Assembly: GCA_964454335.1 (NCBI GenBank)
Contig: CAYVVT010000001.1
Location: forward strand, 62,001-126,000
Origin: CAYVVT01 sp964454335
Lineage (GTDB): Bacteria > Fidelibacterota > UBA8477 > JABMPR01
Length of the DNA: 64,000 bases
Direction of reading: 5' to 3'
The notes below the pieces were generated by a model, which was not told the DNA's origin, searched no databases, and saw only the letters and a program-made list of their open reading frames with translations. How positions within the stretch are numbered: the first letter of the stretch is position 1; every line of letters starts with the position of its first letter. Position numbers and translations under genes: made by a program. This document shows, in pieces, positions 33,092-42,659 of the stretch.

Positions 33092-34651
33092 TTACCCTGG
33101 TTCGGACTGCTCAATCCTGAGTGATGGCCCCTTCTGTTGCAGAAGATCACGGATACGGCAACCCAGGATCCGTTTCGCTGCCAGTAATCCGCTCATGGTG
33201 GCCCCTGCAACGCCGTGGCTGGTAGTGCTGGCACCCACCATGTAGAGACCAGGTATCTCGGTCTTCAGTGGGAAGGCGCCGGGTCCCACCTGCCCTTTGC
33301 TCTTGGCGATCCCATACAGGTTTCCCCGGGTGGCATTGATGTACCAGCGATTGGTCAGTGGTGTGGCCAGGACAGAGAAAACGGTGTTCTCCCTGATCCC
33401 CGGTATTCGCCGGTCCAGGGCGTGCAGCATGCGGTCGGCGATGTCCTGCTTCAGGCTCTGATACTCAGGAACCTGCTTGCGTTCCTTTTTGGTTCCAGGG
33501 AAGTCCTTGAAGGGTTCGTAGCTGACGAAACAGAAAGCCTCACAGGTATGGTGACCGTTCTTCACCATCTTACCGGGATCCTTCAGGGTCGTGACGGTAA
33601 GGAACATGGCCGGGACGGTCTCCGCATTCAAAAGGTAGTCAGTCTGGCCCAGACTGTAGATCCGTTCGAGGTCCTCATTCTGATAGAACCAGAAATTGCC
33701 TGAATCCAGACCCGCCGCCCGCAGGTCCATATCAACAGCGAAGAAAAGGCTGACACATGCGGTTGAATAGGTTACGCGATCCAGCTTCTTCGTCAGCCTG
33801 GAACTGAGGTGGTCCCGTCCTACCATCTGTCCCAGGGTCACCTCGGGATCTGCGTTGCTGATGACGATCCCCGCCCGGAGCTCTTCTCCGTTATCCAAAC
33901 GCACACCCACAGTGCGTCCGTCTTCGATCAGGATTTTCTGGACGAGAGCCTTAAGGCGGATCTCACTACCAGCCGCCTTCAACTCCCGGACAAAAGCCCG
34001 GGGAATGGTAAAGGCCCCGCGCTTGGGATAGTAACCGCCATTCAGATAGTGATTGGCGATCCCGGCATGGACCAGAGAAGAAACCTGAGAAGGCGGGAGA
34101 CCATGGTCGCCGGACTGCCCGGCAAGAACGGCCTGAAGCACGGGATCGCTGACATGGCGCTGGATGAGATTCTGGCCTGAGCGGAACAGCCAGGGGGCCA
34201 GACGCAGCGCCCGTAACCCCTTCGGACCACTTTTGTGACCCCCCATCAGCCTTTCCACAGTCGTGAAATAAGCTTCGATCCCGGATTGTTCATGGGGAAA
34301 TCGTTCCTGGAGATAGGCGATGAGCCGATCACGCCCCTTGGGGAGATCAAAACGCTCATCCCCGATAAAGATGTGGTCATATCCATCGGGATTCAGTTCA
34401 TAGAATGTCAGGTGCCGAGAGACGCCGAGGCCTTCGTAGACTGAACGGAGATGCTCACCCGGCCCCAGGTTGCCGATGTAATGAACACCGGGGCTGTAAC
34501 GGTAGGGGCCCTTCATGAATGAGTGGGTCCAGCCGCCGGGTACCTTGTGTTTTTCGCATACAAGGACCTTTTTGCCTGCCTGAGCCAGGGCCAGCCCAAC
34601 ACTGAGCCCGCCAGGGCCGGAACCAATGACGATCACGTCATAAGCGGTCAT
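33092..34651 (-). CDS. CrtI/RetSat-like FAD-dependent oxidoreductase
   Basis: The 519-residue enzyme has the FAD fold VIVIGSGPGGLSVGLALAQAG at the N-terminus, the motif EKHKVPGGWTHSF, and a C-terminal GLYMVGASTTSHGVAGATMSG typical of the phytoene desaturase / retinol saturase / carotene isomerase superfamily. It is soluble or membrane-associated and acts on polyene or other unsaturated lipid chains. Its start shares one base with the stop of glpK (TAATG), so it is made together with glycerol kinase. That context favours a lipid over a carotenoid, although a lycopene cyclase remnant exists at 3.9 kb. Confidence 0.88.
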   Translation of the reverse strand: MTAYDVIVIGSGPGGLSVGLALAQAGKKVLVCEKHKVPGGWTHSFMKGPYRYSPGVHYIGNLGPGEHLRSVYEGLGVSRHLTFYELNPDGYDHIFIGDERFDLPKGRDRLIAYLQERFPHEQSGIEAYFTTVERLMGGHKSGPKGLRALRLAPWLFRSGQNLIQRHVSDPVLQAVLAGQSGDHGLPPSQVSSLVHAGIANHYLNGGYYPKRGAFTIPRAFVRELKAAGSEIRLKALVQKILIEDGRTVGVRLDNGEELRAGIVISNADPEVTLGQMVGRDHLSSRLTKKLDRVTYSTACVSLFFAVDMDLRAAGLDSGNFWFYQNEDLERIYSLGQTDYLLNAETVPAMFLTVTTLKDPGKMVKNGHHTCEAFCFVSYEPFKDFPGTKKERKQVPEYQSLKQDIADRMLHALDRRIPGIRENTVFSVLATPLTNRWYINATRGNLYGIAKSKGQVGPGAFPLKTEIPGLYMVGASTTSHGVAGATMSGLLAAKRILGCRIRDLLQQKGPSLRIEQSEPG

Positions 34652-36126
34652 TAATTCACCGCCTTCCAGCCTTTTGCGCGCTCAACGGCCTGATGCCAGA
34701 CAGCCAGGTGCTTCTCAACATTCTCCCGGGTCATGGAGGGCTCAAAATCTCGATCATGTCCGCGCAGGGATTGCAGGGCCTCGAGATCAGGCCAGATACC
34801 TGCACCCAGACCCGCCAGAAAACCGGCCCCCATTGCCGTGGACTCGAGATTGTCCGGCCGCATGACCCTCAGATTCAGGATGTCGGACTGGAATTGCATG
34901 AGCAGGTCGTTGGCTGCCGCACCACCATCCACCCTGATCTCCTGCAGGTCGAGTTGGGCATCGTCCTGCATGGCCGCCAGGACATCTGCGGTCTGGAAGG
35001 CGATTGACTCCAGCGCTGCCCGGGCGATATGGGCATCGGTTGAACCGCGGCTCAGGCCAAACAGGCTGCCCCGGGCATAAGGGTCCCAGTGCGGAGCCCC
35101 CAACCCTGTAAATGCCGGCACAAAGGTCACACCGCCGTTGTTCTCCACGCTGGCAGCCAGGGCTTCAACTTCGCTGGAGTGTTCAATGAGCTTCAAGCCA
35201 TCCCGTAACCATTGCACCACCGCTCCGCCAATGAAAATGCTGCCTTCCAGGGCATAGCTGGGTTTTGAATCGATGACCCACCCCAGCGTTGTTAGCAGGT
35301 TGTTGGTGGAATGCACGGGTTTGGCTCCAGTATTCAACATGATGAAACAGCCGGTACCATAGGTGTTCTTCACCATCCCGGGAGAATGACAGAGCTGTCC
35401 AAAAAGTGCTGCCTGCTGATCACCGGCAACCCCGCAGATGGGGATGGAAGCTCCGAGATGTTCAGGATCTGCGCTGCCGAAGTTCCCGGCGCTGTCCACG
35501 ACCTCAGGCAGGACCGATTCGGGAACCTGGAATAACTCCAGGAGCTCGGGATCCCATTCAAGGTCATGGATATTGAAGAGCATGGTACGGCTCGCGTTGG
35601 TGGCATCAGTAGCGTGGACCTTCCCGCCGGTGAGTTTCCATATGAGCCAACTGTCTACAGTGCCAAAAGCAAGCTCACTCGAAGACGTCACATTCTGCAG
35701 GAGCCAGCGCAGCTTGGTGGCGGAGAAGTAGGCATCCGGCAACAGCCCCGTCTTTGTCTGGATCAGGGAGGTATGGCCGCGATCCTTCAGGGTGTCACAG
35801 AATTCAGCCGTGCGTCGATCCTGCCAGACGATGGCGTTGTACAGGGGCTCTCCGCTACGACGGTCCCAGATGACGGTGGTCTCACGCTGATTGGTGATCC
35901 CGATGGCAGAGATCTCATGGGCGGGGATCCCGGACTTGGTGAGGACCTCACGGGCGCAGTTGATCTGGCTGGTCCAGATCTCTTCAGGATCATGTTCGAC
36001 CCAGCCTGATTGTGGAAAGTGCTGTTTGAATTCCTGCTGGGCGACAGCTGTGATCCCGGCCTGTTGATCAAGAAGCAGGGCCCGGGAACTGGTGGTGCCC
36101 TGGTCCAGGACCAGGATATATGTCAT
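34651..36126 (-). CDS. glpK: Glycerol kinase
   Basis: The 491-residue cytoplasmic FGGY kinase phosphorylates glycerol to sn-glycerol 3-phosphate with ATP. The diagnostic signatures are LVLDQGTTSSRALL at the N-terminus, QQEFKQHFPQSGWVEHDPEEIW, NQRETTVIWDRRSGEPLYNAIVWQDRRT, and GGAAANDLLMQFQSDIL in the C-terminal domain. The length matches GlpK. It overlaps its upstream hydrolase and downstream oxidoreductase genes by one base each, making a strongly coupled operon. Confidence 0.96.
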   Translation of the reverse strand: MTYILVLDQGTTSSRALLLDQQAGITAVAQQEFKQHFPQSGWVEHDPEEIWTSQINCAREVLTKSGIPAHEISAIGITNQRETTVIWDRRSGEPLYNAIVWQDRRTAEFCDTLKDRGHTSLIQTKTGLLPDAYFSATKLRWLLQNVTSSSELAFGTVDSWLIWKLTGGKVHATDATNASRTMLFNIHDLEWDPELLELFQVPESVLPEVVDSAGNFGSADPEHLGASIPICGVAGDQQAALFGQLCHSPGMVKNTYGTGCFIMLNTGAKPVHSTNNLLTTLGWVIDSKPSYALEGSIFIGGAVVQWLRDGLKLIEHSSEVEALAASVENNGGVTFVPAFTGLGAPHWDPYARGSLFGLSRGSTDAHIARAALESIAFQTADVLAAMQDDAQLDLQEIRVDGGAAANDLLMQFQSDILNLRVMRPDNLESTAMGAGFLAGLGAGIWPDLEALQSLRGHDRDFEPSMTRENVEKHLAVWHQAVERAKGWKAVN

Positions 36127-36977
36127 CAGGGGCTCTCCTGCCGTGGCAGGTGCGCGTTAAGCCAATCAGCCACCACGGTGAAGACCATGTCCCGGTCTGT
36201 CTCATTGTGGATCTCGTGGTAGAATCCATCAAAGACCTTCAGGGTTTTGTCCCGGGAGCCGATCATACCGTGCAGGAAAGGTGCATCATCAGGATTCACC
36301 AGTGGATCCTCACCCCCGGTCATAACCAGCGCGGGCAAGGTGATCCCAGAAGCCTCCTGCGATAATTTATCCATGGCCCCCAGCAGTTCAGATGCCAGGC
36401 GTGCCGTTGTTTTACCTCGATAGACGAGGGGATCGTTGTCATAGGCCTCAACCTCAACTGGATCGGTACTGATACCCTCTGAATCGATGGCCACCAGGGG
36501 AAACTTGGGCAGCAGCGTTGAGAATAGATTTCCCAGAAAGACCGTGAATCCTGAAACGTAGTCGGGTACCCGCGCCAGGGCAGCCGACAGGAGAATGCCA
36601 GTCAGTTCTTCCTGGTAATCAAGGGCGTATGTGGCTGCGATGAGACCCCCCATGCTGTGACCATAAGCAAACACCGGTTTGCCTGGATACTCCTTCTTTA
36701 TGAGATTGGAGAATTGGTGCTGGGTGGCGATATAGTCGAGAAATTGATCGATGTAAACCCGGGTTCCCTCAGACTGGCCATGACCGGGAAGATCCAGACA
36801 GAATATCGCGAAACCCCGCGGTACCAGGTATTCCACGAGATTCTTGTAGCGGCCACCGTGTTCGGCCAGGCCGTGGAACAGATGGATCACAGCCTTGGTG
36901 CCATCGTCGGGCAGCCAGCGCTGATAATAGATCTCGGTGTCCTGGTGATTCTTAAAAGTTCCTTCGAAATGGCGCAT
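36126..36977 (-). CDS. Alpha/beta hydrolase, monoacylglycerol lipase / lysophospholipase-like
   Basis: The 283-residue hydrolase contains VIHLFHGLAEHGGRYKNLVEYL, LDLPGHGQSEG and the nucleophile elbow AYGHSMGGLIAATYAL. MTGGEDPLVNP gives the Asp and DGFYHEIHNET the His of the triad. This sequence profile is that of monoglyceride lipases and PldB-type lysophospholipases. No signal peptide is seen, so it acts in the cytoplasm. The glycerol it could release would feed the next gene, glycerol kinase, whose ATG shares one base with this stop. Confidence 0.9.
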   Translation of the reverse strand: MRHFEGTFKNHQDTEIYYQRWLPDDGTKAVIHLFHGLAEHGGRYKNLVEYLVPRGFAIFCLDLPGHGQSEGTRVYIDQFLDYIATQHQFSNLIKKEYPGKPVFAYGHSMGGLIAATYALDYQEELTGILLSAALARVPDYVSGFTVFLGNLFSTLLPKFPLVAIDSEGISTDPVEVEAYDNDPLVYRGKTTARLASELLGAMDKLSQEASGITLPALVMTGGEDPLVNPDDAPFLHGMIGSRDKTLKVFDGFYHEIHNETDRDMVFTVVADWLNAHLPRQESP

Positions 36978-36986
36978 GCTCCCCTC

Positions 36987-37694
36987 CTACTCGGATTCAC
37001 CGGCGATCAATTTTCCAGCAAACTTGATATCAAGGACATTCTCGCGCTGGGGCGGGAATTGGAATTCCAGTTTCTGTGCACCGAAGGCCTTGCTGATGGA
37101 CGCCAGGGTGCTGCGGGCTGAATTCTCGAACTCGACATGGATGTCATCAATGAGACGCTCAGCCTGTTGTTGGGCGTGTTGTTTGGCCGCGTCTACCAGG
37201 CGGTTCTTGTCCTTTTCGTTAAAACCACCGGCCAGAAAGCCGCTCAACAGTTCCGGCATGAGCCAGGGCAGGAATTTCGAGCCCTGCTCATCGTAGAATT
37301 TGATATCCCGAATATGTGTGTCGTAAAAACAGGGCGGCATGGTGATAACGTGCTTGTCACCCGGGGCTGTGAGAATATTGAAATGACTGCTGCGCAGGTC
37401 GTATTTGAAGTCGATCTCGATCTCAAAGATCATGGCCATCTTTTTACCCGACAGGACCCAGCTCAGATATTTGGCCCCGAATTCCCCCCAGCTGTGGTCG
37501 ATCTCGGTGACGATCTCCTTGGTGAGGACCTTGAAGACAGAGAGCTGTCCGATGGAACGCATATAGGCCAGGCTGGAATCGGCGCTGGGCAGTTTCAGCC
37601 GCTGCAGCCTGAAATAGACATAGAACAGCGCAGCCCCCAATATGATAATGAGGGAGAGTAGAACGCCGATGAAGACGCCAAGTCCGGTATCCAT
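36987..37694 (-). CDS. DUF4230 domain membrane-anchored protein
   Basis: The roughly 235-residue protein has a single N-terminal membrane helix (TGLGVFIGVLLSLIIILGAALFYV), then a DUF4230 region with IGQLSVFKVLTKEIVTEID, AMIFEIEIDFKYDLR and the segment VITMPPCFYDTHIRDIKFYDE. The domain is of unknown function and would lie on the outer side of the inner membrane. ATG 37694 has GGGGG about 9 nt upstream. It is the first gene of the glycerolipid operon, 9 bp before the hydrolase. Confidence 0.82.
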   Translation of the reverse strand: MDTGLGVFIGVLLSLIIILGAALFYVYFRLQRLKLPSADSSLAYMRSIGQLSVFKVLTKEIVTEIDHSWGEFGAKYLSWVLSGKKMAMIFEIEIDFKYDLRSSHFNILTAPGDKHVITMPPCFYDTHIRDIKFYDEQGSKFLPWLMPELLSGFLAGGFNEKDKNRLVDAAKQHAQQQAERLIDDIHVEFENSARSTLASISKAFGAQKLEFQFPPQRENVLDIKFAGKLIAGESE

Positions 37695-38212
37695 CACAAA
37701 GCCCCCTGGAAAAACTGAGATATTTCTTTCACGAGGTTTGAAATCTAATGGATCATGGGGTTTTTACCAATGAATGGGAGGTGTAATTCACGGATTAACG
37801 GATTAGCGGATTCGGGATCACCCAAGGTGACCGGTCCAAGATTTCGAGGTCCAAAACCCGACAGGTCACCCTGAGCTTGTCGAAGGGTCGGAGCAGACAG
37901 GTCGAAGGATCAGCACAGGCAGGTCGAAGGATTAGCGCCGGCGGGCCGAAGGAGACCCGGGGAAGAGAGCCCCCACCGTACCTGTATCCATCCCTGGTGA
38001 TTTGCGAAATTCGCGTAATTAGTGGTTCCCTATCCACCACCCCAAAAACTTGGATTTTTACCAAAACCACTTCGATTTTGGGTAAAAACCACCAGATTTT
38101 GTATGAAATCGGTTGGAAAACACCAGATATTGAGTGGATAAAGGCCTTTTTGGCCAGGATGAATCAAGGGTAAAAAGGAGTTTAGAGCGCCTGACCACCA
38201 TGTTCTGAACAT
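37695..38212. other. Non-coding stretch with short degenerate repeats
   Basis: Between divergent and convergent-type units, with no credible gene. It holds the well-known extragenic type of motif ACCCTGAGCTTGTCGAAGGGT (37867-37887), then three degenerate copies of AGGTCGAAGGATTAGC within 37897-37950, and GGATTAACGGATTAGCGGATT (37793-37813). The second half is AT-rich with several AAAACC repeats. It may include the promoter of the DUF4230 operon. Confidence 0.55.
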
Positions 38213-38241
38213 AAAAAGGGCGGGTCCATGACCCGCCCTTG
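38213..38241 (-). terminator. Terminator of the M16 protease gene
   Basis: The perfect 10-bp stem AAGGGCGGGT/ACCCGCCCTT with a 5-nt loop, and TTTTT on the minus-strand side, lies 24 bp past the stop. Confidence 0.85.
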
Positions 38242-38264
38242 TTGGTTACAAAGTTGTATGGATT

Positions 38265-41240
38265 CTATTCCGAGAGATTAACCAGTGTCCCGAAGATCTC
38301 CTCGTTGTCCCTCAGCTTGTCTTCATTTCCATAGACGCAATACGAATCCTGGGCCAGGATATCCACGATCATTTTCTCATATGAACGGATATCCTTCGGG
38401 GTTACCGCCAGGACAGCATTGCGCTCTGCCTGCAGATCTTCGGCACTGGTGCCTTCAAACCAGTACTGCACGGCCATATTACCACGCTGGCGGGGTGTCA
38501 TGGGCCGGTCCATGCGGGCAATGGTACCAATGATATAGCGAGTCATCTCGCTTTCGCCGGCTTCGAAAGTGCGCAGATACTCCGGAGTGGTATCATAATT
38601 CTCCAGGGTTTCGGTAAGATTGGGATCCCGGTAGGAACCAAAGTAGAACATACCGTTCTTGCTCAGGCTGGCCCAGCCACCATAGGCGCCACCTATAACG
38701 CGAACCTGGTTTCTGACATAATCCCGCGACAGGGCCTGGTTCATGACCCTCATCTTCCCATCGTACTGGTAGCCCAGTTTCTTGAAGTTATATCCCTGGA
38801 CCACGTACTGCACCTTTGAGGCTGCCAGGAGCCCCTCATTCTTCTTCTCCAGGTTGAAACGCCAGGAGATGTAATCAACCTCCCTCTCCGGTAACAGCTT
38901 GGCATATGATTTAAGACCGGCTTTGAAATGGCGGAGGTCACTCTTATCACAGGTGGCGCTGGCCATGAGATTGTTCCTGGTGAACAGCAGTTCAGCCGTT
39001 TTTTGCAAACGCTCGATGGTCTTTGACGACTGTGAATCGAAATTCTCAACGAGATCGGTAACAAACCAGTAGTAGTCGAGACCGGAGGTATTCTCGCTGA
39101 AGGCACCGGCATTGCTGTAATAGGATTCCAGGCGGCTGATGGCATATCCGAGACCATTGCTTTTAACCTGGTTTTCCATCCGGGATTGATGTCTGCTGAA
39201 AACCTCCTTGAGACGATCCGCATCATCATAGATGCTCTGGGTGGTCATCTCGGCCAGCAATTCATACAACCTGTCCACCTTGTCGTTCATGGCCTTCCCG
39301 TAAACCACGAACTTGGGTACCAGCCTTGAGTCGTCCTCTTCCTCGCGGTAGCTGATCAGAAAAGTACTGTAACCACCGGTATTCAGATCAAAGGCCTTCT
39401 CCAGATCACCATAGCTGTAATTTGTGGTGTTCAGGGCCCCCATGGCTTCGGCCAGGAGCGCGGCGTAGGGCAGCAGATGCTTGGGTAAAACCCTGAGATC
39501 GTAATACTGGCGTGTGTAGACCACACCGCCGCTGAAGGTGTTGTGGTGCAGGTAGGGCACCTTGGCGGCCTTTCCCTTCTTCACGCTGAAATGCTCGGCT
39601 GTCGGATTGATGTCCGCTAGCGTCAGCAGTGGTATGGTGGCCAGGGCTTCGGCGCTATCCTCTTTCTTCTGCCGGTCCATGAGTTTCCGGGTGTCTGCCA
39701 CCAGAACTGCTATACCAGCATCATCCAGACTGTTGCGATGCTGTTCCAGCTCGGCCTGGATGCGTGAGTTGTTCTGGGCTTCGAGGCCAGGCGTAGGTTC
39801 CATGGTCAAAAGCAGGGCATGGGGATTGTCCAGCAAATGCTTCTGGATGATCTTCTCCAGATATCCTCCGGCGATGGCCTTCTCCAGGCTGGCCAGCGTC
39901 TTCTCGTATTCGAGGCCCAGGAAAGGATCATCTGCCCAGAACCAGCCGCCGATGATCTGCCAGTTATAGTTCAAGCCCTTCTGGCTGTTATCGCCTTCCC
40001 GCATACGAAAGGCGATCTGATTCAGAGCCCCCTGCACAGCCTCTTTGTCAAGCCCGTTCTCAACGAGAGCGGCCAGAGCTCCATTCACTGTTTGCAGAAA
40101 CAGCGCTTTATCCTCAATGTTGGCGTTCTGAACCTCCACCTGGAATATCATCTGCTGGAGATCATCCAGCATGGTGGTGACATCCCTGCCAACGTCGGCA
40201 TCCTGGAGTGCCAGCCGCAGAGGAGCAGATTCGTTCCGCACCAGGACCTGCTGGAGGACCTGCAGGGCCAGATAGAGTTGACGGTCGGTGATCTCCCCCA
40301 CCACCCAGCTGAGACTCAGGTAGGTCTGATCCTCAGGAGTCGCGTCTTCGGCAATGGAATAGGGTGCCGCATCCTCGCGCATGGCATCAAAAGGAGCCTG
40401 TTTGGGCATGGTGGGCAGCTTTCCGGTGATCTCATATTTCGAGAGGTATTCCCGATCGATGAATTCCAGCTCGCTGGCCAGGTCCGCATCACCGTAGAGC
40501 AGGATATGACTGTTTTCCGGGTGATAGAACGTACGATGGAAGTCGATGAAACTATCATAGGTCAATGTGGGAATATCAAAGGGATACCCCCCCGAAGAGA
40601 ACCGATAAGGCGTATCTGGAAACAATCGTTTCATCATCTGGTGGTATAACTCACGACCGGGATTTGAGAATGCTCCCTTCATCTCATTGTAAACGACCCC
40701 CTTATAGCTCATATCGCCGTCGACGGACTCCAGATGATGGTGCCAGCCTTCCTGTTTGAGGATGTCCGGCTCGTCATAAATGAGTGGATTGAAAACCGCA
40801 TCCAGGTACACATGCATGAGATTGAAATAGTCTTTGTCGTTCATGCTGGCCACCGGGTACATGGTGACATCATTACCGGTCATGGCATTGAGAAAGGTGT
40901 TCAGCGAACCCTTTGACAGGACGTCGAACGGGCTCTTCACTGGAAAATTGCTGGAGCCATTCAGGACAGCATGTTCCAGGATATGCGGTGTTCCCGCATT
41001 GCTGTTACAGATGGTCTTGAAGGCGATACTGAAGGTTTTATTGGGATCGTCAGCAGCGATCTTGAACAGCTTGGCGCCGCTTTTCTCGTGCTGGAAATAC
41101 AGGCATTCTGCGTTCACCTCATCGACGAAACGCTTTTCCAGCAATTTAAATCCATGCATGCTTTCACCTTCATCCACGGCCATGGCGGGGACCATGAACA
41201 GCAGGGCAAACATTGCTACGAGCAGAAGACGGGATCTCAT
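38265..41240 (-). CDS. Exported M16 family zinc protease (presequence-protease-like)
   Basis: The 991-residue protein has a signal peptide (LLLVAMFALLFMVPAMA) and the inverted zinc motif H86-x-x-E89-H90 in TPHILEHAVLNGS. The following GSLNTFLNAMTGNDVTMYPVAS and PEILKQEGW-like stretch are those of the M16C group (PreP/Cym1), in which two M16 pairs form a closed chamber digesting unfolded peptides. The signal peptide places it in the periplasm or outer membrane. GGAGGAA precedes the ATG. Monocistronic, with its own terminator. Confidence 0.92.
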   Translation of the reverse strand: MRSRLLLVAMFALLFMVPAMAVDEGESMHGFKLLEKRFVDEVNAECLYFQHEKSGAKLFKIAADDPNKTFSIAFKTICNSNAGTPHILEHAVLNGSSNFPVKSPFDVLSKGSLNTFLNAMTGNDVTMYPVASMNDKDYFNLMHVYLDAVFNPLIYDEPDILKQEGWHHHLESVDGDMSYKGVVYNEMKGAFSNPGRELYHQMMKRLFPDTPYRFSSGGYPFDIPTLTYDSFIDFHRTFYHPENSHILLYGDADLASELEFIDREYLSKYEITGKLPTMPKQAPFDAMREDAAPYSIAEDATPEDQTYLSLSWVVGEITDRQLYLALQVLQQVLVRNESAPLRLALQDADVGRDVTTMLDDLQQMIFQVEVQNANIEDKALFLQTVNGALAALVENGLDKEAVQGALNQIAFRMREGDNSQKGLNYNWQIIGGWFWADDPFLGLEYEKTLASLEKAIAGGYLEKIIQKHLLDNPHALLLTMEPTPGLEAQNNSRIQAELEQHRNSLDDAGIAVLVADTRKLMDRQKKEDSAEALATIPLLTLADINPTAEHFSVKKGKAAKVPYLHHNTFSGGVVYTRQYYDLRVLPKHLLPYAALLAEAMGALNTTNYSYGDLEKAFDLNTGGYSTFLISYREEEDDSRLVPKFVVYGKAMNDKVDRLYELLAEMTTQSIYDDADRLKEVFSRHQSRMENQVKSNGLGYAISRLESYYSNAGAFSENTSGLDYYWFVTDLVENFDSQSSKTIERLQKTAELLFTRNNLMASATCDKSDLRHFKAGLKSYAKLLPEREVDYISWRFNLEKKNEGLLAASKVQYVVQGYNFKKLGYQYDGKMRVMNQALSRDYVRNQVRVIGGAYGGWASLSKNGMFYFGSYRDPNLTETLENYDTTPEYLRTFEAGESEMTRYIIGTIARMDRPMTPRQRGNMAVQYWFEGTSAEDLQAERNAVLAVTPKDIRSYEKMIVDILAQDSYCVYGNEDKLRDNEEIFGTLVNLSE

Positions 41241-41325
41241 TCTCTATTCCTCCATTTAAAAAAATCTAAAGTATCCAGGCGCACACGCGAGACCAGCACA
41301 TTTGGCCGGACGGTGATAGAATGCG

Positions 41326-42150
41326 CTAAGAGTCATCATCATCAGCCTGGTGGACAACACCCAGCCGACCCCGGGTAGCCGCAATAATGATCAGTGCCAC
41401 GACCCAGTAGGCCACCGTTTTGAGAATGTCAAAGTCGTGGTCGGCGTTGAAGATGTGACCCTCCCGGGGAAAATATCGAAAGATCACATTGGTGGCACCA
41501 TGCAGCAGCATCACCGGGATGATATTTCTCCCGGAGCGGAAATAAAGCCATGTCATGATCATGGAAAGTGCGATGGCATAGAGGAAGAACCATTCCAAAC
41601 CCTGATCTCCCCCGCCCCAGTCGTCCATGAGGTACAGGGGCAGGTGCCAGATAACCCATACGAGACCAACCACGGTACTGGCCAACATGGGATGGAAACG
41701 CTTGATCAGCGCCGGTGTGGCATAGGAACGCCAGCCAGGTTCCTCCTGCCCGCCTCCCAGCAGGGTGGTGAGAAGCATGGCCACCGGGTAGAGGAGCATG
41801 TCACTTGTCCAGGTGAATGCCGACTTGCCGCCGGCAAGCAGGAAGATCCCGTGATGGAGCAGGGCCATTCCCAGGGGGATCAACAAGGCCGCCGCCAGAT
41901 ACCAGAGCCAGTTTAGGCGGAGCCTGAAATTGGATCTCAGCCAGCCAGCGAGTGCCGGGCGCCCGCCTTCACGGTGCAAGAGCAGCATCGCAGCGGCCCA
42001 GGGACCGAAACTGCCGATCAGGAGGACCGGTGTGTGATAAGCTTCAGGAAGCCAAAGCGTTGCCGGGATCCAGAAGATCCAGCTGATCAGACAGGCAAGA
42101 ACAAAGAATAGCCAGGGACCGCCACGGGCGATGGATGTGGATGAATGCAC
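41326..42150 (-). CDS. CPBP-family intramembrane metalloprotease
   Basis: The 274-residue membrane protein has eight hydrophobic helices. The CPBP (Abi, RCE1-like) signature is visible: E136-E137 and R141 in GGGQEEPGWRSYA, H in VIWHLPLYL, and the last motif LLHGATNVIF. Such proteins cleave prenylated or other membrane peptides. It starts with GTG, with AGGAGGGATCCT just upstream. Single gene in its unit. Confidence 0.9.
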   Translation of the reverse strand: MHSSTSIARGGPWLFFVLACLISWIFWIPATLWLPEAYHTPVLLIGSFGPWAAAMLLLHREGGRPALAGWLRSNFRLRLNWLWYLAAALLIPLGMALLHHGIFLLAGGKSAFTWTSDMLLYPVAMLLTTLLGGGQEEPGWRSYATPALIKRFHPMLASTVVGLVWVIWHLPLYLMDDWGGGDQGLEWFFLYAIALSMIMTWLYFRSGRNIIPVMLLHGATNVIFRYFPREGHIFNADHDFDILKTVAYWVVALIIIAATRGRLGVVHQADDDDS

Positions 42151-42194
42151 AGGATCCCTCCTCCGGGATGGTGTTTCGTGGCGGCGTTATAATA

Positions 42195-42659
42195 TCACAG
42201 GTTTTTTCGTAAATGGTAGACTACATCGAAGGTGCATTCCGGTGGACACCACATTTCGTGTGCGCTCATGTCGATCTCATAATAATCCGTATGGATCTCC
42301 ACATGGCCCTCGTAGGTAGAGGAATCGTAGTGTATCTCTTCCGAACACTGCACAGAATAGTGGGATCTGAAACTAAGCTCGAGATCCGCGCTCACCTCGC
42401 CCAGGAAGATCAGATCAGTACTGGCCGAATCCCTGATATCCATGACGCCGTCATTGTGAACAGTTATGCTGTAAACGACATCACTTGAAATTTGGTCCTC
42501 ACCACCAATGCTGCAACCGCCGGTCTGATAGATGGTCTGGGTTCCATACCATACACCGCTGAGCAAGGTGAGATCCTCCAGCGTCTCCTCAGGTCCGGTG
42601 CAGGCCGCCAGCAGAACGACAGCCGGGATCCACCAGGGCTTCCACTCAGGCGTATGCAC
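42195..42659 (-). CDS. Putative lipoprotein, unknown function (154 aa)
   Basis: A signal sequence ends in the lipobox LLAAC, giving a lipid-anchored mature chain of about 135 residues. The mature part is mostly beta-strand with cysteines (QTGGCSIGGED, YSVQCSEEI, MWCPPECTF) likely to form disulphides. Its GTG start overlaps the 3' end of the ferredoxin-like gene by 14 bp, so it is probably translated from the same message. No family recognised. Confidence 0.72.
   Translation of the reverse strand: MHTPEWKPWWIPAVVLLAACTGPEETLEDLTLLSGVWYGTQTIYQTGGCSIGGEDQISSDVVYSITVHNDGVMDIRDSASTDLIFLGEVSADLELSFRSHYSVQCSEEIHYDSSTYEGHVEIHTDYYEIDMSAHEMWCPPECTFDVVYHLRKNL

Noticed and set aside
39819..40649. A 276-codon plus-strand frame opposite the M16 protease gene
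   Set aside because: Shadow of the protease; no ribosome site or motif.
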